Shown one piece after another: positions 40,914 to 50,372 of a stretch of 64,000 bases of DNA (position 1 is its first letter; each line of letters starts with the position of its first letter). The DNA lies in the NCBI GenBank assembly GCA_028691955.1, contig JAQUYH010000001.1, positions 1-64,000 of the forward strand, in the 5' to 3' direction. The notes below the pieces were generated by a model, which worked only from the letters and a program-made list of their open reading frames with translations, did no database searches and had not been told where the DNA came from. The DNA comes from Bacilli bacterium. Its GTDB lineage: Bacteria > Bacillota_I > Bacilli_A > RF39 > UBA660. The translations under genes and the position numbers were made by a program.

Positions 40914-41689
40914 TAGATTTTAATTATGCCAAAAAAGCATTTAAAGACTATTTGAAGAATTATGATTTAAGTATAGGAATGATTAAACTTAAAGTTACTC
41001 ATACATATGGAGTCGTATCATTAAGTGAGTATATTGCTCGTGATTTAAATTTATGTGAAGAAGATATAGAACTAGCAAAATTAATTGCTTTACTGCACGA
41101 TATTGGAAGATTTGAACAAGCTAGGCAGTATGGAGATTACATAGACTATAAAACTGTTGATCATGCTGATTTAGGAGTAAAAATATTATTTGATGATAAC
41201 TTAATCAGAAAATTTATAAAAGACAATAAATACGATAATATAATATTAAAAGCAATAAAGAATCATAATCGATTAGCTATTGAAGATTTATTAAACGAAA
41301 AAGAATTACTTCATGCTAAAATAATAAGAGATGCCGATAAGGCTGACAACTTTAGAGTAAAAACCACTGAAAAAATAGAAAATATTTGTAATTTAAACAT
41401 AAAAGAAATGGAAAATAGTGAAATAACAGATAAGATATATAATGATTTCATGAATAGTAAAGTTATAATTACAAAAGACAGAAAAACAGGAATTGACTTT
41501 TGGATTTCTTATATAGCATTTATATTTGATTTTAACTATAAATCTGGCTTAAAATATGTCAGTAATAAAAATTATATAAATATAATGGTTGATAGAATTA
41601 ATTATAATAACCCAGTGACTAAAGAAAAAATGGAAATAATTAGAAACCATGCACTTAATTATATAAAAATGAAACTTGAAGAAAAATAA
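40910..41689 (+). CDS. HD-domain phosphohydrolase
   Basis: A 259-residue protein with an HD domain: His in KVTHTYGVVSLSEYIA (about 30-45), HDIGRFEQARQYG (about 64-76, metal-binding His-Asp), a Lys/His further on in KNHNRLAI and RDADKADNFRV (about 144-154). These proteins usually hydrolyse nucleotides or phosphorylated metabolites. It overlaps the deaminase gene by four bases, so both may act in purine salvage; this link is inference. Confidence 0.88.
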   Translation: MIDFNYAKKAFKDYLKNYDLSIGMIKLKVTHTYGVVSLSEYIARDLNLCEEDIELAKLIALLHDIGRFEQARQYGDYIDYKTVDHADLGVKILFDDNLIRKFIKDNKYDNIILKAIKNHNRLAIEDLLNEKELLHAKIIRDADKADNFRVKTTEKIENICNLNIKEMENSEITDKIYNDFMNSKVIITKDRKTGIDFWISYIAFIFDFNYKSGLKYVSNKNYINIMVDRINYNNPVTKEKMEIIRNHALNYIKMKLEEK

Positions 41690-41714
41690 GTGCTATAATA
41701 ACTAAGGAGGAAAC

Positions 41715-41975
41715 ATGGAAAAAGAAGATGTCTATAGAAGGGCAGTAAATAAATTTGAGGGAGCTTTAACTGACTCAATTATAAAACCAGAAAATGTTTT
41801 AACAGACGAAGAAAAAATAGCTTTATTAAATGGCGTAATGTCAGGGAAATATAAAGATTTGCCGCCAGAAGAAAGACAGGCATTAATAGAAGCAATAATA
41901 ACAGATAGATATTTAAATCCTGAAGAAATAGATCAAGTGATAGAGGAACCAGACAGATTTGGACCAAGAAAGTAA
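41715..41975 (+). CDS. Small acidic hypothetical protein
   Basis: 86 residues, strongly acidic and helical: EDVYRRAVNKFEGAL, then LTDEEKIALLNGVMSGKYKDLPPEERQALIEAI, and a tail with NPEEIDQVIEE. No membrane segment, Cys or catalytic motif. Not recognised. AAGGAGG precedes the ATG, an extended -10 (TGCTATAAT) overlaps the end of the HD gene, and a terminator follows its stop, so it can be transcribed alone. Confidence 0.65.
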   Translation: MEKEDVYRRAVNKFEGALTDSIIKPENVLTDEEKIALLNGVMSGKYKDLPPEERQALIEAIITDRYLNPEEIDQVIEEPDRFGPRK

Positions 41976-41999
41976 AACTAGTTTATGCTAGTTTTTTTT
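41974..41999 (+). terminator. Intrinsic terminator
   Basis: AAAACTAG pairs with CTAGTTTT around TTTATG, long T-run; overlaps the stop of the small acidic gene. Confidence 0.9.
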
Positions 42000-42025
42000 G
42001 TTATAATATATGAAGAGGTGATTCT

Positions 42026-42544
42026 ATGACAAATGAAGAATTAATAAAAACACTAAAAAAAAGATTCTTAAATAATATGCATAGACATAATGATATTACT
42101 TGGGTTGAAATAACAACAAAATTAAACGATATAATAATTAAATCCCTTAAATTTATGGAAGAGACAAAAGGAGAACCAGACATATTAAAATATAATAATG
42201 AACTATTCTTTTTTGATTTTTCCAAAGAAACGCCAGATAGAAAAAGTTTATGCTACGATGATGAAGCACTAGATTCTAGAAAAAGTTTTAAGCCAGTAGG
42301 CAGTGCACTAACACTTGCCAAACAAAACAATATTGAATTATTAAGTGAAGAAGAATACTACTTTTTACAATCAGTAGAAAAAGTAGATTTAAAAACATCA
42401 AGTTGGATAAAAACAGATAATAATATTAGAAAATTAGGAGGAGCCTTGTTTGCAGATAGAAGATTTGATAGAACCTTTATTTACCACAACACAGCCGAAT
42501 CATATTATTCAAATAGAGGCTTTAGAGGAAAAATAAAGATATGA
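42026..42544 (+). CDS. DUF4256 family protein
   Basis: A 172-residue protein matching DUF4256 along its length: ELIKTLKKRFLNNMHRH start, METKGEPD-like segment (about 50), FDFSKETPDRKSLCYDDEAL (the SLCYD.EAL.SR.. box near 70-85), then ELLSEEEYYFLQ, KTSSWIKT, RKLGGALFADRR and YHNTAESYYSNRGFRG at the end. Function is unknown. GAGGTGAT precedes the ATG and the -10 TATAAT lies only about ten bases further up. It overlaps the WYL regulator gene by four bases, so the two are one unit. Confidence 0.9.
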   Translation: MTNEELIKTLKKRFLNNMHRHNDITWVEITTKLNDIIIKSLKFMEETKGEPDILKYNNELFFFDFSKETPDRKSLCYDDEALDSRKSFKPVGSALTLAKQNNIELLSEEEYYFLQSVEKVDLKTSSWIKTDNNIRKLGGALFADRRFDRTFIYHNTAESYYSNRGFRGKIKI

Positions 42545-43119
42545 GCAAACTATCCAACACACTAATTATGCTAGAATTACTTATGCAGTCTAGAAAGTAT
42601 TCTGTAAATGAACTTGCTACCATTCTAGAAGTAACACCTAGAATGGTAAGAATATATAAAGAAGATTTAGAAAAAGCCGGAATCTATATCGATACTATAA
42701 TGGGTCCAAACGGAGGATATATTCTAAATCAAAATATTAAATTACCAATTAGAAATATAACACAAAAAGACATCAATTTATTGAAAAAAATTCAAAACAA
42801 ATTAAAAGATAAAGAACAAATTAATTTATTAATAAAAAAGTTAGAAGCAATTAATAATACAAAACAAAGATTAAACAAAGAAAAAAACTCAAATACCTAC
42901 AATATAGTTTCTAAAGCAATAAAACATAAACTAAAACTCAAAATTAAGTATTATTCTTTTAACAAAGGAGATAATATAAGAATAATTGACCCTATTCAAT
43001 TATTTCTATTTCAAGACGGATGGTATGTAGTTGCCTTTTGTGAACTTAGAAATGATATAAGGCACTTTGAACTCAAAAGAATTAAAGAAATTGAATTATT
43101 AAATAAAACATACGAGTAG
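42541..43119 (+). CDS. WYL-domain transcriptional regulator (YafY-like)
   Basis: A 192-residue regulator. Residues 3-60 form a DeoR-type winged helix (MLELLMQSRKYSVNELATIL, VTPRMVRIYKEDLEKAG, GPNGGYIL). Residues 115-190 are the WYL domain: LKIKYYSF, IDPIQLFLFQDGWYVVAFCEL (WYV replaces WYL), RHFELKRI. WYL domains bind ligands such as oligonucleotides and control stress or defence genes. It is coupled to the DUF4256 gene and likely regulates that operon. Shorter than the common 300-residue form, lacking the C-terminal extension. Confidence 0.88.
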   Translation: MSKLSNTLIMLELLMQSRKYSVNELATILEVTPRMVRIYKEDLEKAGIYIDTIMGPNGGYILNQNIKLPIRNITQKDINLLKKIQNKLKDKEQINLLIKKLEAINNTKQRLNKEKNSNTYNIVSKAIKHKLKLKIKYYSFNKGDNIRIIDPIQLFLFQDGWYVVAFCELRNDIRHFELKRIKEIELLNKTYE

Positions 43120-43164
43120 ACCATATATTACCTTTATTATTACTAATATGATAGTGGAGGTAAT

Positions 43165-43740
43165 ATGAAAGAAATAATATTTGTAACAGGAAATGAAGGT
43201 AAAAAGAAATCTGCTTTAAAACATTTATCAAACGTTTCATTAACTTATGAAGACTATGGTTTTATTGAGCCGGATATTAATGATATAGAATTAATTGCAA
43301 GAGAAAAAGTATTATATGCATATGAGAAAAGTAAAAAGCCATGCATTGCTCTTGATGCCGGATTTTATATACCAGCTTTTCCAGGAAAATCTAACTTTCC
43401 AGGAGCTTTTCCAAAAAGAGAATTATTAGATAAAATAGGGATAGATGGTCTATTAGAAATAATGAAAAAAGTAGAAGATAGATCATGCTACTTTAAAGAA
43501 TGCTTAGCATACTATGACGGAAATGAGGTAAGATACTTTTATGGAATAAGTAGTGGAACTATCAGCAGAGAAATAAAAGGAACAGATAGTAATCAAAAGT
43601 GGTCAGATTTATGGTATATTTTTATACCAAAGTACTATGAAAAAACCATGGCAGAAATGACAGAAGAAGAAAGAGCAAACAGAAAAGGAAATAGTTCAGC
43701 TCTCCAAAACTTTAGTAAATGGTTAGAAAGTCAAAATTGA
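43165..43740 (+). CDS. RdgB/HAM1-family non-canonical purine NTP pyrophosphatase-like protein
   Basis: A 191-residue protein of the Ham1 fold, which hydrolyses ITP/XTP to keep deaminated purines out of nucleic acids. FVTGNEGKKKSALKHL at the start (TGN..K), ALDAGFYIPAFPGKSNFPGAF (the D-x-G and PG.. segment, about 70-90), GIDGLLEIMKK and a final RANRKGNSSALQNF (the HR-like A/F..M..E.K..SHR region is changed). The TGN helix lacks the usual Glu after K and the SHR end is NSS, so substrate range may differ. AGGAGG-like site (GGAGGT) precedes ATG. Confidence 0.78.
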   Translation: MKEIIFVTGNEGKKKSALKHLSNVSLTYEDYGFIEPDINDIELIAREKVLYAYEKSKKPCIALDAGFYIPAFPGKSNFPGAFPKRELLDKIGIDGLLEIMKKVEDRSCYFKECLAYYDGNEVRYFYGISSGTISREIKGTDSNQKWSDLWYIFIPKYYEKTMAEMTEEERANRKGNSSALQNFSKWLESQN

Positions 43741-43783
43741 CAGAACACCAAAACTATAGTATATTAATCATAGGAGGTAATAT

Positions 43784-44143
43784 ATGAATTTATTTAGTAA
43801 AGAAAAGGAAATTATTTTCAAAATAACAAATGCTATATTACTTATTTGGTTAGTTGCAGCAATAGTAATATTCTTCAGTACAGTTATTAACTTAGTAGTA
43901 AAAGAGCCTGGTAGAAGCTATACGTATGAAGAATATAAAGAATTATATTGTGAAACTGATTACTACAAAGAAATGACAGCAGTAGAATTAGAAAACAACT
44001 GTGAGCTACAATATAATGACTCAGAATATAACAGTGAATATGATGATTATTACAAAATGATAGGCATGTACACATCACTAGCCAATATTGTTATAGTAGG
44101 CGGAGTCATGTTCTTACTTAATAAAAAGAAAAAAGAAAAATAA
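43784..44143 (+). CDS. Small membrane protein with two TM segments
   Basis: 119 residues: a first TM helix (about 11-35, AILLIWLVAAIVIFFSTVINLVV), an acidic, Tyr-rich outside loop (about 40-88) with two Cys (YCETDYY and NNCELQY, possibly a disulfide), a second TM helix (about 94-110) and a basic KKKKEK tail. Not recognised. AGGAGGT precedes the ATG; a terminator follows. Its neighbour downstream is the ABC transporter, on a separate promoter. Confidence 0.65.
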   Translation: MNLFSKEKEIIFKITNAILLIWLVAAIVIFFSTVINLVVKEPGRSYTYEEYKELYCETDYYKEMTAVELENNCELQYNDSEYNSEYDDYYKMIGMYTSLANIVIVGGVMFLLNKKKKEK

Positions 44144-44144
44144 C

Positions 44145-44179
44145 AAAAATAGCTAATTTATTTAGCTATTTTTCTTTTT
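44145..44179 (+). terminator. Intrinsic terminator
   Basis: AAAAATAGCTAA pairs with TTAGCTATTTTT around TTTAT, followed by CTTTTT. Confidence 0.9.
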
Positions 44180-44235
44180 ACCTTTCTTTTTTTCTAATAA
44201 TAAACTATAATATTAAAGTACAAAAAGGAGGCAAA

Positions 44236-46491
44236 ATGTTAGAAATAAAAAATATAAATAAAACATATACTACAGGAGAGTTTAAACAACTAGCCTTAGA
44301 TAACATAAATATAAAATTTAGAAAGAATGAATTTGTTTCCATATTAGGACCAAGCGGATCAGGCAAAACCACCTTATTAAACATAACAAGCGGTTTGGAC
44401 AAATATGATAGTGGAGACTTAATTATAAATAATAAATCGACAAAGAACTTTAAAGATGTTGATTGGGATGCATACAGAAATAATTGTATTGGTTTTGTTT
44501 TTCAAAATTATAATTTAATAAGTCATATTAGTATTTTAAACAACGTCGAAATGGGTTTGACTTTAAGTGGAGCATCACCTTCTAAAAGAAGAAAGAAAGC
44601 ATTAGAAGTTCTAGAAAAAGTTGGCTTAATAGATCATATTCATAAAAAACCAAGTCAACTATCTGGGGGCCAAATGCAAAGAGTAGCTATAGCTCGTGCT
44701 TTAGCTAACAATCCAGAAATTATTTTAGCCGATGAACCTACCGGAGCATTAGACACCCATACAAGTGAACAAATAATGAATCTCATCAAAGAAATGTCAA
44801 AAGATAAATTAGTTATAATGGTAACTCATAATAAAGATATTGCTTTAAAATACTCAACTAGAATTATTGAATTAAAAGATGGTAGAGTAGAAAATGATTC
44901 AAATCCATATAATGAAGAAGAAAATAATTTAATATATAAAATAAGAAAAACTGCTATGTCTTTTAAAACAGCTTTATCATTATCATTTAACAATATTAAA
45001 ACCAAAAAAGGAAGAACATTACTTACAGCTTTTGCTTCAAGTATTGGTATAATTGGAATATCAGTTGTATTATCTTTATCAAATGGCTTTGATAAACAAA
45101 TAAGTAAGTTTGAGACAGATACATTATCTTCATATCCAATTACAGTATCCAAACAAGTAATTAGCTTTAATAGAAATAATGATGAAGAAGTAGAAGTCAC
45201 TGACCAAATAATTCCTTATAATTCTTCAAATACAAGTAATCATATTAATGAAATAACAGAAGAATATTTAAACTATTTAAACAATCTAGATAAAGATTTA
45301 ATAAGTGGGATAGTATATAATAGATCAACAAATATTAACTTACTTTCCAAAGTAAACAATGCCATAACACTTGTTTCATCATCAAAAATGAATATGGAAA
45401 GTTTACCAACAAGTAGTGATTATACGACCTATTTTGAAAGTAATTATGAACTATTATATGGAAATATGCCGTCAAGCAAAGAAGACGTAATACTATTATT
45501 AAATGAAAATAATCAAGTGGACACTTATATATTAAGTTCATTTGGGATAACTTCACAAGACAATGTAGAATATAGTGAAATTATAAATAAAACATTAATG
45601 ATTTCTATGAATGATGATTATTATATTGAAAGTAATGGTTTATATTCAGTAAACCCGGATTTATCCAAAGTATACAATAATTCCAATAATATAATGATTA
45701 AAATAGTTGGAGTTGCTAAGGTAAATAGTGAAAATAATACTATGGGCTATTCTTCAGTTGGCGGTATATTATATCAAAATGAACTTTTAGAATACATAAT
45801 AAGCCAAAATAAAGATTCAAAAGTAGTAGAAGCTCAAAGAAAAGCTAATTACAATATTTTAACTAAAGAAATAATAACCGACGATAATATCAAAAACACT
45901 TTACTATCTTATTTAGGAGCTAGTGATATTCCAACATTATTAAGTATATATCCAATTGACTTCGAAGCAAAAGAAGAAATAACTTCATATTTAGATGAAT
46001 ATAATAATGATAAAGAAGAAGAAAATAAAATAGTCTACAATGATTTGGCAAAAATATTTGCAGAAACTTCAAGCAGTATAATGGACGGAATAACCTACGT
46101 TCTAATAGCTTTTAGTGCAATCAGTTTAGTGGTATCCGGAATAATGATATCCATAATAACTTATATTTCAGTTTTAGAAAGAACAAAAGAAATCGGTATT
46201 TTAAGAAGCCTGGGAGCTAGGAAAAAGGATATATCAAGAGTATTTAATGCTGAAACCTTCATTATAGGCCTAACTTCTGGCGTAATAGGAATTACAACAG
46301 CCTATATCTTAACTATACCAATTAATATAATTTTAAAAAATCTAACAACACTATCAAATGTTGCCCAGTTAAAACCAATTCACGCTTTAACAATGGTTAT
46401 AATAAGCATTTCAATAACACTTCTAGGGGGATTTATTCCAGCTAGAATGGCAAGTAAGAAAGACCCTGTCGAGGCTTTAAGAACAGAGTAA
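44236..46491 (+). CDS. MacB-like ABC transporter, fused ATPase and permease
   Basis: A 751-residue single-chain half-transporter. ATPase domain (1-225): GPSGSGKTT Walker A (about 39-47), LSGGQMQRVAIARAL signature (about 141-155), ILADEPTGA Walker B. Permease domain: TM1 at about 265-285 (TLLTAFASSIGIIGISVVL), a large extracytoplasmic domain (about 290-610) and three C-terminal TM helices (about 620-740) with the FtsX-like RTKEIGILRSLGARKKDI motif and a terminal KDPVEALR. This is the MacB/FtsX class that moves peptides, antibiotics or lipoproteins by mechanotransmission. AAAGGAGG precedes the ATG. No response regulator or periplasmic partner is nearby. Confidence 0.92.
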   Translation: MLEIKNINKTYTTGEFKQLALDNINIKFRKNEFVSILGPSGSGKTTLLNITSGLDKYDSGDLIINNKSTKNFKDVDWDAYRNNCIGFVFQNYNLISHISILNNVEMGLTLSGASPSKRRKKALEVLEKVGLIDHIHKKPSQLSGGQMQRVAIARALANNPEIILADEPTGALDTHTSEQIMNLIKEMSKDKLVIMVTHNKDIALKYSTRIIELKDGRVENDSNPYNEEENNLIYKIRKTAMSFKTALSLSFNNIKTKKGRTLLTAFASSIGIIGISVVLSLSNGFDKQISKFETDTLSSYPITVSKQVISFNRNNDEEVEVTDQIIPYNSSNTSNHINEITEEYLNYLNNLDKDLISGIVYNRSTNINLLSKVNNAITLVSSSKMNMESLPTSSDYTTYFESNYELLYGNMPSSKEDVILLLNENNQVDTYILSSFGITSQDNVEYSEIINKTLMISMNDDYYIESNGLYSVNPDLSKVYNNSNNIMIKIVGVAKVNSENNTMGYSSVGGILYQNELLEYIISQNKDSKVVEAQRKANYNILTKEIITDDNIKNTLLSYLGASDIPTLLSIYPIDFEAKEEITSYLDEYNNDKEEENKIVYNDLAKIFAETSSSIMDGITYVLIAFSAISLVVSGIMISIITYISVLERTKEIGILRSLGARKKDISRVFNAETFIIGLTSGVIGITTAYILTIPINIILKNLTTLSNVAQLKPIHALTMVIISISITLLGGFIPARMASKKDPVEALRTE

Positions 46492-46510
46492 TCTTAAGGA
46501 GATATATATA

Positions 46511-47134
46511 ATGGAAAAAGAATTGCTGGGGTTTATTTTAGCAAACACAAAAGCCAAAGATGATTCTAAACAAATAAAACAATTAAAGGATATAGAAGAA
46601 TTCTTAAATCAAGCAGAAAGTGACAGGAAAGAATTAATTATAAAATCTTTTTATTTATTTAGCAAGTTTAAAATAAAAAATTATATTTTTAAATCTATTA
46701 TAGGAGCTACTACTTGTCAAAATTTAGTTTTAGCCTTAATTTTGCTACCTGATGAAATTAATGTCGAAGACATAAAAAGAAACAAGTATAAAGAATTATT
46801 TGACACTGTTTTATCACTTGATGATGAATCCTGTATTGGACTTATAGCTGCTATAGATTATCTTGATTCTTTAAACCGGGACTCTACTAATAGAATAAGT
46901 CAAATAATAAGATTTATTAAAAAAAATGATAGTTTACAACCTTATAGTAGTATGTACGTTTCATCAAATCTAACTCCTTTAGATAAAATAAAACAGCAAA
47001 TAAGAAATAAATTTGGTAATCAAGAAATGTTAGAAACATTGCCAAATGATATTAACGTAAAATGCTTGTCTCTACCTGAACTACACAAATACCAATTTAT
47101 TGTTAACATAGCAAATAAGAAAGGTAATAGGTGA
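46511..47134 (+). CDS. Hypothetical protein
   Basis: A 207-residue soluble, helix-rich protein I do not recognise. N-terminal KQIKQLKDIEEFLNQAESDRKE suggests a helix pair; the centre (LVLALILLPDEINVEDIKR, SIGLIAAIDYLDSLNRDS-like) alternates helices; the C-terminus has LPELHKYQFIVNIANKK. Only three Cys, no metal motif. AAGGAGA precedes the ATG, 19 bases after the ABC transporter stop, and its end overlaps the leader of the flavin reductase gene, so the three genes are probably one operon. Confidence 0.6.
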   Translation: MEKELLGFILANTKAKDDSKQIKQLKDIEEFLNQAESDRKELIIKSFYLFSKFKIKNYIFKSIIGATTCQNLVLALILLPDEINVEDIKRNKYKELFDTVLSLDDESCIGLIAAIDYLDSLNRDSTNRISQIIRFIKKNDSLQPYSSMYVSSNLTPLDKIKQQIRNKFGNQEMLETLPNDINVKCLSLPELHKYQFIVNIANKKGNR

Positions 47135-47139
47135 AATTT

Positions 47140-47667
47140 ATGAAAAAAATAATTGCTATTTCAGGAAGCTTTAGAATCAACTCATACAACGCTGCCACAC
47201 TAAAATATATTATAGAAAAATACAAAGAAAACATTAATATTAAACATCTAGATATTTCTACAATTCCAATGTTTTGTGAAGACTTAGAATATAATATTCC
47301 AAGCGAAGTAAAAAAAGCAATAGAAGAAATATCAGAATGTGAAGGAATAATTATATCCACACCAGAATATAATCAAACTATTCCTCCTGTTTTGAAGAAT
47401 CTTTTAGACTGGCTATCAAGACAAGATGGACTATTAAATGAAAAATCTGTTGCTATAATAAGTGCGTCGCCTAGTTTTATAGGTGGAGCAAGAGCTCAAG
47501 TTGAACTAAAAAAATTGTGTTTTGTTCTTGGTATGAAAATATTTAACAAAAAACAGTTATATATTTCTAATGCATCAAATAAGTTTGATGATAAAAACAA
47601 CTTAATTGATAAAGAAACAAAAGATAGTATAAAAAAATTCATAGATGAATATCTAAAAAGCATATAA
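47140..47667 (+). CDS. NADPH-dependent FMN reductase family protein
   Basis: A 175-residue flavodoxin-fold enzyme: IIAISGSFRINSYNAATL binds the FMN phosphate (SGS.R..S), LDISTIPMFCEDLE follows, STPEYNQTIPPVLKNLLDWLSR (PEYN....P..LKNAIDW box, about 68-90) contacts the isoalloxazine, and SASPSFIGGARAQVELKKL completes the fold. It would reduce FMN, quinones or azo compounds with NAD(P)H. ATG 47140 follows AGGTGA; an earlier GTG (47131) is inside that site. Ends at a terminator. Confidence 0.9.
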   Translation: MKKIIAISGSFRINSYNAATLKYIIEKYKENINIKHLDISTIPMFCEDLEYNIPSEVKKAIEEISECEGIIISTPEYNQTIPPVLKNLLDWLSRQDGLLNEKSVAIISASPSFIGGARAQVELKKLCFVLGMKIFNKKQLYISNASNKFDDKNNLIDKETKDSIKKFIDEYLKSI

Positions 47668-47693
47668 GACTTATAAAAAGTCTTTTTGTTTTA
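47666..47693 (+). terminator. Intrinsic terminator
   Basis: AAGACT pairs with AGTCTT around TATAAAA, followed by a T-rich run. Confidence 0.8.
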
Positions 47694-47733
47694 AAAAAAT
47701 ATTATATATGTTAAAATATAAATAGGTGATAAT

Positions 47734-50307
47734 ATGGAAAAAATAATATTAGTAGATGGTAATAACTTACTTTTTAGAAGTTATTATGCAACCGCATATA
47801 ACGGCAATTTTATGAAAAATAGTAAAGGATTTCCAACAAATGCTTTATTTGGATTTACCAACATGATGAATAAAATAATATTAGAGGAAAAACCAACACA
47901 CATCATAGTTGCTTTTGATAAAGGAAAAACATTTAGACATGAAATGTTTGATAATTATAAAGCCGAAAGAATTGAAATGCCTAATGAATTAAGATTACAA
48001 TTCCCAATAGCTAAAGAATTATTAGATGCTATGGGTATAAAATGGTATGAGATAGAAAACTATGAAGCAGATGACATCATAGGAACTTTTGCTAAATACT
48101 GTGATTTAGAGCCTGGATTCATCGGAACTATTATTAGTAGTGATAAAGATCTATTACAATTAATATCCAAAGATGTCGATATAAAACTACTTAAATCCAA
48201 AGACTATATTAGATATAACGAAGAATCCTTTCAAAAAGAATATGGCATATTACCCATCAATATAATTGATTTAAAAGCTCTTATGGGTGATCCATCAGAT
48301 AATATTCCAGGAGTAAAAGGAATAGGAGAAAAAACCGCCCTTAAATTATTACAAGAATATAAAACATTAGATGGCGTATATGAAAACATTAATAATATAA
48401 AAGGAGCCTTAAAAGATAAATTAATTAATGATAAAGATAATGCTTACTTTAGTTACAAATTAGCAACTATAGTAAAAGATGTACCTATGACAATTAACAT
48501 AAAAGATATTGTTTATAGTGGTAATAAATCAAATAAATTAAATCAAATATATGAAAATTTAGAATTTTATTCCTTTTTAAAAAAAGAGGAAATAATTCCA
48601 AAAAAAGAAAATAAATACGTAATTATAAACGATATAAAAGACATAAATATAAAAGGGGAATGTGCCATATATTTAGAAATATTAGGAACTAATTATCACA
48701 CAGCTCCTATTTTAGGATTAGGCGTATATAATGAAGATGTGTCTTATTACATTCCTTTCTCAGTAATTAAAGACAATCCTGAATTTTTAATAAAAAACAT
48801 AAAATATACCTATGATTTAAAGAAAATACAAGTAGCCTTTAAAAACAATAATATTAAATTAGAAAACGTTACCTTTGACACAATGATTGCGGCATACTTA
48901 CTAGATTATAATGTAAAAGAAGACATAGCTTACTTAGCTAACATGTTTGAGTATGATATACCATTTTATGAAACTGTTTATGGTAAAACTAGATTAATCA
49001 CTCCTGACTTGGATGTAATAGCCTATAATACAACCCTAAAAGCTAAATTTATATATGAAAGTAAAAAACTATTTGAAGAAAAAATAAAAAAAGAAAAAAT
49101 TGAAAGTTTATTTTATGATATGGAAATGCCTCTAGCTTTAGTTTTAGCTAAGATGGAATTAAACGGAGTAAATGTTAATGTTAATGCTCTTGATGAATTA
49201 GGTGAAGAACTAAAAATAAAAACAAATTTACTAACTAGAACAATATATAATGAAGCGGGAATGGAATTTAATATATCAAGCCCTAAACAATTAGGAGAAG
49301 TCTTATTTGATAAGTTAAACTTAAGAACCTTTAAAGGAAAATCATCTACCAATATAGATATTTTAAGTAAATTAAAAGGAAAGCATCCAATAATAGATCA
49401 TGTTATTGAATATAGATTAGTTACTAAACTATATTCAACATATGTAGAAGGTCTTAAAAACAATATTTTAAAAGATGGTAAAATTCATACTATCTACACT
49501 CAAACATTAACTAGAACAGGAAGGCTATCATCAATTGAACCTAATTTACAAAATATTCCTGTTAGAAGTGATTTAGGTAGACTAATTAGAAAAGCCTTTA
49601 TTCCAAGCAATAATTCTTTAATATTAAGTGGCGATTATTCTCAGATAGAACTTAGAGTACTAGCTCATATGTCTAAAGTAGATTCACTAATAGAAGCGTT
49701 TAAACATAATATTGATATTCACACTAAAACAGCTAGCGATTTGTTTAAAATAGATATAGACGAAGTCAGCCCAAATCAAAGAAGAATGGCAAAAGCTGTT
49801 AATTTTGGCATCATTTATGGAATAAGTGAGTATGGACTAGCTGAAAATACCGGTTTAACAAACAAAGAAGCTAAAGAATTTATCGAAAACTATTTAAAAA
49901 TTTATCCCGGTGTGAAAGAATACATGGATAAAACAATCAAAGATGCCTATGACGATTGCATTATTAAAACACTTTATGGAAGAAGTAGAAGAATAGATGA
50001 ATTATCTAGTACTAACTATATGATTAGAAAACAAGGAGAGCGTATCGCACTAAATACACCAATTCAAGGTACAAGTGCTGATATTATTAAAATGGCTATG
50101 GTTAAAGTAGATAAAATGCTGACTGAGAAAAATCTAAAAGCTAAAATGATTCTTCAGGTGCACGATGAACTTGTTTTTGATGTACCAAAAGAAGAGTTAA
50201 ATGTTTTAATAAAAGAAGTAACAAATATTATGGAAAATATTGTTAAATTAGAAGTACCTTTAAAAATAGATATTAACTACGGAAATAATTGGTACGAGGC
50301 CAAATAA
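47734..50307 (+). CDS. polA: DNA polymerase I
   Basis: An 857-residue family A polymerase for Okazaki-fragment processing and repair. 5'-3' exonuclease domain (1-290: VDGNNLLFRSY, IVAFDKG, YEADDIIGTFA, GDPSDNIPGVKGIGEKTA). The middle domain (about 300-440) keeps the fold, but the D-x-E of proofreading reads as AIYLEI without the first Asp, so 3'-5' exonuclease activity is probably lost, as in many Bacillota. Polymerase domain: DYSQIELRVLAH (about 632), KAVNFGIIYGISEYGL O-helix and QVHDELVFDV. Extended -10 and AGGTGAT upstream; monocistronic. Confidence 0.97.
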   Translation: MEKIILVDGNNLLFRSYYATAYNGNFMKNSKGFPTNALFGFTNMMNKIILEEKPTHIIVAFDKGKTFRHEMFDNYKAERIEMPNELRLQFPIAKELLDAMGIKWYEIENYEADDIIGTFAKYCDLEPGFIGTIISSDKDLLQLISKDVDIKLLKSKDYIRYNEESFQKEYGILPINIIDLKALMGDPSDNIPGVKGIGEKTALKLLQEYKTLDGVYENINNIKGALKDKLINDKDNAYFSYKLATIVKDVPMTINIKDIVYSGNKSNKLNQIYENLEFYSFLKKEEIIPKKENKYVIINDIKDINIKGECAIYLEILGTNYHTAPILGLGVYNEDVSYYIPFSVIKDNPEFLIKNIKYTYDLKKIQVAFKNNNIKLENVTFDTMIAAYLLDYNVKEDIAYLANMFEYDIPFYETVYGKTRLITPDLDVIAYNTTLKAKFIYESKKLFEEKIKKEKIESLFYDMEMPLALVLAKMELNGVNVNVNALDELGEELKIKTNLLTRTIYNEAGMEFNISSPKQLGEVLFDKLNLRTFKGKSSTNIDILSKLKGKHPIIDHVIEYRLVTKLYSTYVEGLKNNILKDGKIHTIYTQTLTRTGRLSSIEPNLQNIPVRSDLGRLIRKAFIPSNNSLILSGDYSQIELRVLAHMSKVDSLIEAFKHNIDIHTKTASDLFKIDIDEVSPNQRRMAKAVNFGIIYGISEYGLAENTGLTNKEAKEFIENYLKIYPGVKEYMDKTIKDAYDDCIIKTLYGRSRRIDELSSTNYMIRKQGERIALNTPIQGTSADIIKMAMVKVDKMLTEKNLKAKMILQVHDELVFDVPKEELNVLIKEVTNIMENIVKLEVPLKIDINYGNNWYEAK

Positions 50308-50372
50308 TATTAAATAAATCATTGATTATATACTTGATTTAATGTATAATTTTTAGTAGAAAAGAGGAATAT

